Made by a program: the position numbers and the translations under genes. From NCBI RefSeq assembly GCF_017916475.1, contig NZ_JAFMTB010000001.1, positions 1,054,001-1,118,000 on the forward strand: DNA of 64,000 bases, read 5' to 3'. Shown here in pieces: positions 60,702-64,000 of the stretch (position 1 is the first letter of the stretch; the number at the start of each line of letters is the position of its first letter). The stretch comes from Patulibacter sp. SYSU D01012 (GTDB lineage: Bacteria > Actinomycetota > Thermoleophilia > Solirubrobacterales > Solirubrobacteraceae). The notes under the pieces were generated by a model. The model saw only the letters and a program-made list of their open reading frames with translations, did not search any database and had not been told where the DNA came from.

Positions 60702-62618
60702 ATGGACGAGGGACCGCAGGGCTACGTCCGCCCCGCCACGCCCGAGGGCTTCGACCCCTCGCGCGCCGCGGAGCGCGCCGAGGACCCGGCCGGCTGGGCG
60801 TTCCCCGCGCCGGCCCGCGCGGCGCTCGCCGAGATCATCGGGGCGCGCCGCGACATCCGTCGCTTCCGCCCCGACCCCGTCCCGGACGACGTGCTCGAGC
60901 GCGTGCTGGGCGCCGCGCACCGGGGGCCGTCCGTCGGGCTCTCGCAGCCGTGGCGGTTCGTCGTCGTCCGCGACCAGGAGACGCGCGTGGCGATGCGCGG
61001 CCTGGCGCAGCGCGAGCGGCTGCGCCAGGCCGAGCGCTTCTCCGACCGCGCCCGGCACTTCCTCGACCAGAAGGTGGAGGGCATCGTCGACGCGCCGCTC
61101 GCCGTCGTCGTCTGCTGCGACCCCGGCGACCCCGACGTCGAGGTGCTGGGGCGCGGCACGATCCCCGAGACGGCGGTCCACTCGACGGCCTGCGCCATCC
61201 AGAACCTGTGGCTGACGGCGCGCGCGGAGGGGCTCGGCGTCGGCTGGGTGAGCTTCTACGAGCGCTCCGACCTGCGCACCCTCCTGGGGATCCCCGACCG
61301 CGTGGACCCGATGGCCTGGCTGTGCCTGGGCTGGCCGGACGAGCGCCCCGTCCGTCCCGGGCTCGAGGCCGCCGGCTGGGCGCAGCGCGCGCCGCTGTCG
61401 GCGGTCGTCGCGCACGAGCGCTGGCCCGCGGAGGACCTGTCGCCCGTCGGCGGCGCCGTGCCGGTGACCGGGGCCGAGACGACCACGCTGGGGGTGGCCC
61501 CGACGGACGCCGCCCGGGTCCCGCGCCGGCCCGCGGCGACGGAGCGGGAGGAGGACGTGCCCGCGGCCGTGGCGGCCCTCGTCGACGCGGTGGGCCTGCC
61601 CGACGAGCGCGTGGCCGTCGCGGTGCGCGACCGCGCCGACCGGCTCGTCAAGCCGGCCGGCAGCCTGGGCGCGCTCGAGACGACGATCGAGCGCTGGGCC
61701 GCGTGGAGCGGCGACGTGCCGCCCGCGCCGCTGCGCCCGGCGATGCTCGTCCTGGCCGCCGACCACGGGCACGTCGCCCGCGGCACGTCGCTCTACGCCT
61801 CGCACGTGTCGGCGCAGATCGCGGCCGCGGCGGCCCGGGGCGGCACGGCGATCGGCGTGCTGGCCCGCCACCACGCCGGCCGGCTGCTCGTCGCGGACCT
61901 GGGACTGCAGGGCGCGACGCCGCCCGGCGTGCGCCCGGCCCGCGTGCGCGACGGGGGCACGGACGACCTGGGCGCCGGCCCCGCGATGACGCCGGACGAG
62001 CTGACGGCGGCGATCACGACGGGCGCGGCGCTGGCCGGCGAGCTACTCGACCGCGGCGCGGGCTGCCTGCTGCCGGGCGAGATCGGCATCGGCAACACCA
62101 CCGCGGCCGCCGCGCTGGCCTGCGCGCTGGCGGGCCTGACGCCCGAGCTGGCCGTCGGCCGCGGGGCCGGGGCCGACGCGGCGGGGCTGGAGCGCAAGCG
62201 GGCCGTCGTCCGGGGGGCGCTCGAGCGGGCCGGGAGGCCGGCGACGCCGCTCGCGGCGCTGCGCGAGCTCGGCGGCTTCGAGCTCGCGGGCGTCGTCGGC
62301 GCGCTGCTCGAGGCGGGGCGCCGACGCGTGCCGGTCGTGCTGGACGGCTTCGCGATCGGCGTCGCCGCGCTCGCGGCGGTGCGGCTGTGTCCGCCGCTGC
62401 GCGAGGGGCTCGTCGCCGGGCACCGCTCCGCCGAGCCTGCGCACGGCGCCGTCCTGGCGCAGCTGGGCCTGGAGCCGCTGCTGGACCTGCGGCTGCGGCT
62501 GGGGGAGGCGTCGGGCGCGGCGCTCGCCCTCCCGCTGCTCGAGCAGGCGGGGCGGCTGCACCGCGACATGGAGACGTTCGCCGAGGCGGGCGTCGACGGG
62601 CCCGCGCCGCGGGCCTAG
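60702..62618 (+). CDS. bluB-cobT: BluB-CobT fusion: DMB synthase and NaMN:DMB phosphoribosyltransferase
   Basis: A 638-residue bifunctional protein from ATG 60702. Residues about 30-235 are BluB: RRDIRRFRPDPVPDDVLERV, SVGLSQPWRFVVVRD and GWVSFYERSDLRTLL, the flavin-cleaving enzyme that makes 5,6-dimethylbenzimidazole with oxygen. A linker leads to CobT (about 275-635), with LVKPAGSLGALE, AADHGHVARGTSLYASHVS, GEIGIGNTTAAAALA, and the catalytic Glu578 in GHRSAEPAHGAVL. The fusion makes the base and activates it in one chain. GAAGCT lies six bases before the ATG. Confidence 0.95.
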   Translation: MDEGPQGYVRPATPEGFDPSRAAERAEDPAGWAFPAPARAALAEIIGARRDIRRFRPDPVPDDVLERVLGAAHRGPSVGLSQPWRFVVVRDQETRVAMRGLAQRERLRQAERFSDRARHFLDQKVEGIVDAPLAVVVCCDPGDPDVEVLGRGTIPETAVHSTACAIQNLWLTARAEGLGVGWVSFYERSDLRTLLGIPDRVDPMAWLCLGWPDERPVRPGLEAAGWAQRAPLSAVVAHERWPAEDLSPVGGAVPVTGAETTTLGVAPTDAARVPRRPAATEREEDVPAAVAALVDAVGLPDERVAVAVRDRADRLVKPAGSLGALETTIERWAAWSGDVPPAPLRPAMLVLAADHGHVARGTSLYASHVSAQIAAAAARGGTAIGVLARHHAGRLLVADLGLQGATPPGVRPARVRDGGTDDLGAGPAMTPDELTAAITTGAALAGELLDRGAGCLLPGEIGIGNTTAAAALACALAGLTPELAVGRGAGADAAGLERKRAVVRGALERAGRPATPLAALRELGGFELAGVVGALLEAGRRRVPVVLDGFAIGVAALAAVRLCPPLREGLVAGHRSAEPAHGAVLAQLGLEPLLDLRLRLGEASGAALALPLLEQAGRLHRDMETFAEAGVDGPAPRA

Positions 62619-62628
62619 CCGCGCGCGG

Positions 62629-63333
62629 TCAGCGCAGGCGGTCGTCCGGGCGCCGACGCTGGGTCGGCGGAATGATCCCCGTCGCGCCCGGCCGCGGCGG
62701 GGCGGTCTCGCGGGGCGGCTCCGGCGGCGGCACGCGGCGGGAGGCGGGCGGAGCGGCGGGACGCGTCGCGCCGGCCGCAGGCGGCACGTCGACGGCCTGG
62801 CCCGGGGCGGCGGCGGGCGTCGGGGCGCCCGTGGCCGGCGCGGGCGCGGCGCCCTGCGCGGGCGCGGCGCCGGCCGGGGCGGCCGCACGCGTTCCCGGCC
62901 GGCCGGGCGCGTCGCCGGGGACCGGGCCGTCGTGCGCGGCGACGTCCTCCGCCGCGTCCTCGATCGCGGCGGCGCGGCGCACCTGCGCCCGCGGGTCGGT
63001 GGGGATCTCGCTGCCGGCCTGCAGCGCGGCGCGGGCCTCCTGCGCCTTGCGCCGGCGCTTGCGCGATCCCGACCCCGGCACCTTGGAGGCGAGCGAGCTG
63101 ATCGGCTGGATCTCGCGCTCCAGGCCCTCGGCGACGTTCACGAGCCGCTCGAGGAGCGGCACGATCTGCTCCATCCGCTCCTCGATCTCGTCCACGCGCT
63201 GGTGGACGGTGCGGACCTCGATCGTCAGGTCGTCGAAGCTCGCCATGCTCCGCCCGAAGTCCGTGGCCCCCGACTCCAGGAGGACGCGCTCCACGGCCTC
63301 TTTGATCCCGTTGAGCGGATTCGGCGGCGTCAC
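62629..63333 (-). CDS. Coiled-coil, disordered-tail protein of unknown function
   Basis: A 234-residue protein. The start is placed at GTG 63333 because TAGCGT lies seven bases before it; an in-frame GTG at 63342 overlaps that box. The first 95 residues are helical (FDDLTIEVRTVHQRVDEIEERMEQIVPLL in part, a likely coiled coil). A basic patch (SRKRRRKAQEARAAL) and a long Pro/Ala-rich tail follow. Its promoter box is 11 bases from the end of tadA upstream. Family unknown; a scaffold or polar-localised role is possible. Confidence 0.65.
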   Translation of the reverse strand: MTPPNPLNGIKEAVERVLLESGATDFGRSMASFDDLTIEVRTVHQRVDEIEERMEQIVPLLERLVNVAEGLEREIQPISSLASKVPGSGSRKRRRKAQEARAALQAGSEIPTDPRAQVRRAAAIEDAAEDVAAHDGPVPGDAPGRPGTRAAAPAGAAPAQGAAPAPATGAPTPAAAPGQAVDVPPAAGATRPAAPPASRRVPPPEPPRETAPPRPGATGIIPPTQRRRPDDRLR

Positions 63334-63340
63334 CCCCTCC

Positions 63341-63346
63341 ACGCTA
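63341..63346 (-). promoter_or_regulatory. -10 box TAGCGT for the coiled-coil protein
   Basis: TAGCGT on the minus strand ends seven bases before GTG 63333; it overlaps the tadA stop region. Confidence 0.5.
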
Positions 63347-63880
63347 CCCCTCGGCGGGGCTGCCCACGCGGGGGGTTCCGCGCTTGCGGCGTCCGCGCCG
63401 GGCGGCGAAGAACGCGCGCAGCAGCCCCGCGCAGTCGTCCGCCAGGACGCCCCCGACGACGTCCGGACGGTGGTTCAGCCGCGGCTCGGCCGTGACGTCT
63501 AGGACACTGCCGCACGCGCCCGCCTTCGGGTCCGTGCAGCCGTAGACGACGCGGGGGATCCGCGAGAGGACGATCGCCCCGGCGCACATCGCGCACGGCT
63601 CGAGCGTCACGTACAGCGTGGCGTCGTGGACGCGCCAGGTGCCGAGCGCGGCGGCGGCCCCGCGCAGGGCGAGGATCTCGGCGTGCGCCGTCGGATCCTC
63701 GTCGCGCTCGCGCTCGTTGCGGCCGCGGCCCAGGACCGTGCCGTCGTCCGCGACGACGACCGCGCCGATCGGCACGTCGCCGTGGCGCTCGGCCTCGCGG
63801 GCCTCGACGATCGCCTCGCGCATCCAGCGCTCGTGGTCGAGCGGCGGCAGGGCCGGGGGCGTCGCGGCCGGGGCGGGCAC
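63344..63880 (-). CDS. tadA: tRNA adenosine(34) deaminase TadA-like
   Basis: A 178-residue cytidine-deaminase-fold enzyme from GTG 63880. The zinc site is complete: HAEIL (His66, catalytic Glu68) and PCAMCAG (Cys96, Cys99). RNERERDEDPTAHAEI (in part) and VYGCTDPKAGACGSVLDV match TadA. It makes inosine at the wobble position of tRNA-Arg(ACG). GAGAAT lies six bases before the GTG. Guanine deaminases share the fold, so TadA is probable but not certain. Confidence 0.88.
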   Translation of the reverse strand: MPAPAATPPALPPLDHERWMREAIVEAREAERHGDVPIGAVVVADDGTVLGRGRNERERDEDPTAHAEILALRGAAAALGTWRVHDATLYVTLEPCAMCAGAIVLSRIPRVVYGCTDPKAGACGSVLDVTAEPRLNHRPDVVGGVLADDCAGLLRAFFAARRGRRKRGTPRVGSPAEG

Positions 63881-64000
63881 CCCGCGATTCTCGCAGGCCC
63901 CGCCCGGCGGACGCGCGCGGCGGCCGGGCGGCGGACGACGCGCCCGGCCCGCCCGCCCGGCGGGCGGCCGAACGACGACGGGCGCCCGTGGGCGCCCGTC
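63881..64000. other. Intergenic end of the window
   Basis: No gene is visible. GACGGGCGCC (63977-63986) and GGCGCCCGTC (63991-64000) form a perfect 10-bp hairpin that may be a terminator for a plus- or minus-strand gene beyond the window. Confidence 0.5.

Overview
This 64 kb window is very GC-rich chromosome (roughly three quarters G+C by eye) from an actinomycete-type bacterium. High-GC actinobacterial families (DUF6458, DtxR, SigB/SigF-like sigma, BluB-CobT fusion, TypA) and start codons sitting a few bases after TANNNT boxes suggest Actinomycetota; Thermoleophilia/Solirubrobacterales (Patulibacter- or Conexibacter-like) is my best guess and is inference only. No phage, insertion sequence, integrase or CRISPR array is visible. 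The window reads as ordinary chromosome with several lineage-specific islands.

Layout. 1-5.8 kb: the 3' end of a BrkB-family membrane protein, a DUF1360 protein, an acetyltransferase/MBL-hydrolase/gamma-glutamylcyclotransferase-like run, and an SDR dehydrogenase divergent from a TetR regulator across a nested palindrome. 5.9-11.8 kb: cobaltochelatase subunit cobN behind a B12 riboswitch, with a divergent flippase-like membrane protein. 11.9-15.9 kb: alpha/beta hydrolase, TetR regulator and a membrane protein pair linked by five copies of one operator, CTACG-N4-CGTAG. 16-22.3 kb: crotonase, zinc-ribbon metallopeptidase, SigB/SigF-like sigma factor, VanW protein and an aromatic-acid-exporter-like protein. 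22.3-23.6 kb: a cupin gene flanked by a 92-bp tandem repeat and by an eight-unit hairpin array. 23.6-28.3 kb: small DUF6458 and DUF3253 proteins, a lipoprotein/OmpA pair, typA and a secreted trypsin-like protease.

28.4-31.8 kb: an ECF sigma factor cluster with two related secreted or anchored proteins of no recognised family, a small secreted protein, and a sigma region-2-only protein. 31.9-36.4 kb: a MarR/MFS pair and a secreted beta-propeller protein ending in a heme-binding HtaA-like domain, with two palindromic operators on its promoter. 36.5-40.7 kb: TrkH/TrkA potassium uptake divergent from a CPA1 antiporter. 40.7-45.6 kb: cobQ, an M23 peptidase, cobD, a phosphatase and a TetR gene, then tRNA-Ser(GGA). 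45.8-50.4 kb: M29 aminopeptidase, ohr, a DtxR-family regulator and a GT39 glycosyltransferase.

50.5-56.3 kb: a seven-gene minus-strand envelope operon in the order VanY carboxypeptidase, lipoprotein, peptidoglycan-binding adaptor, MacB-like ATPase, permease, response regulator, sensor kinase. 56.4-64 kb: DoxX-like protein, biotinyl-carboxyltransferase fusion, tRNA-Ser(CGA), cobS, a secreted protein, the bluB-cobT fusion, a coiled-coil protein and tadA.

The late cobalamin steps (CobN, CobQ, CobD, CobS, BluB-CobT, perhaps a CobC-type phosphatase) are spread over four loci, and only cobN carries a visible riboswitch. The best candidates for undescribed biology are the TetR operator regulon, the ECF/region-2-only cluster with its paralogous secreted proteins, the propeller-HtaA protein with its operators, the VanY-to-kinase operon, and the hairpin array.
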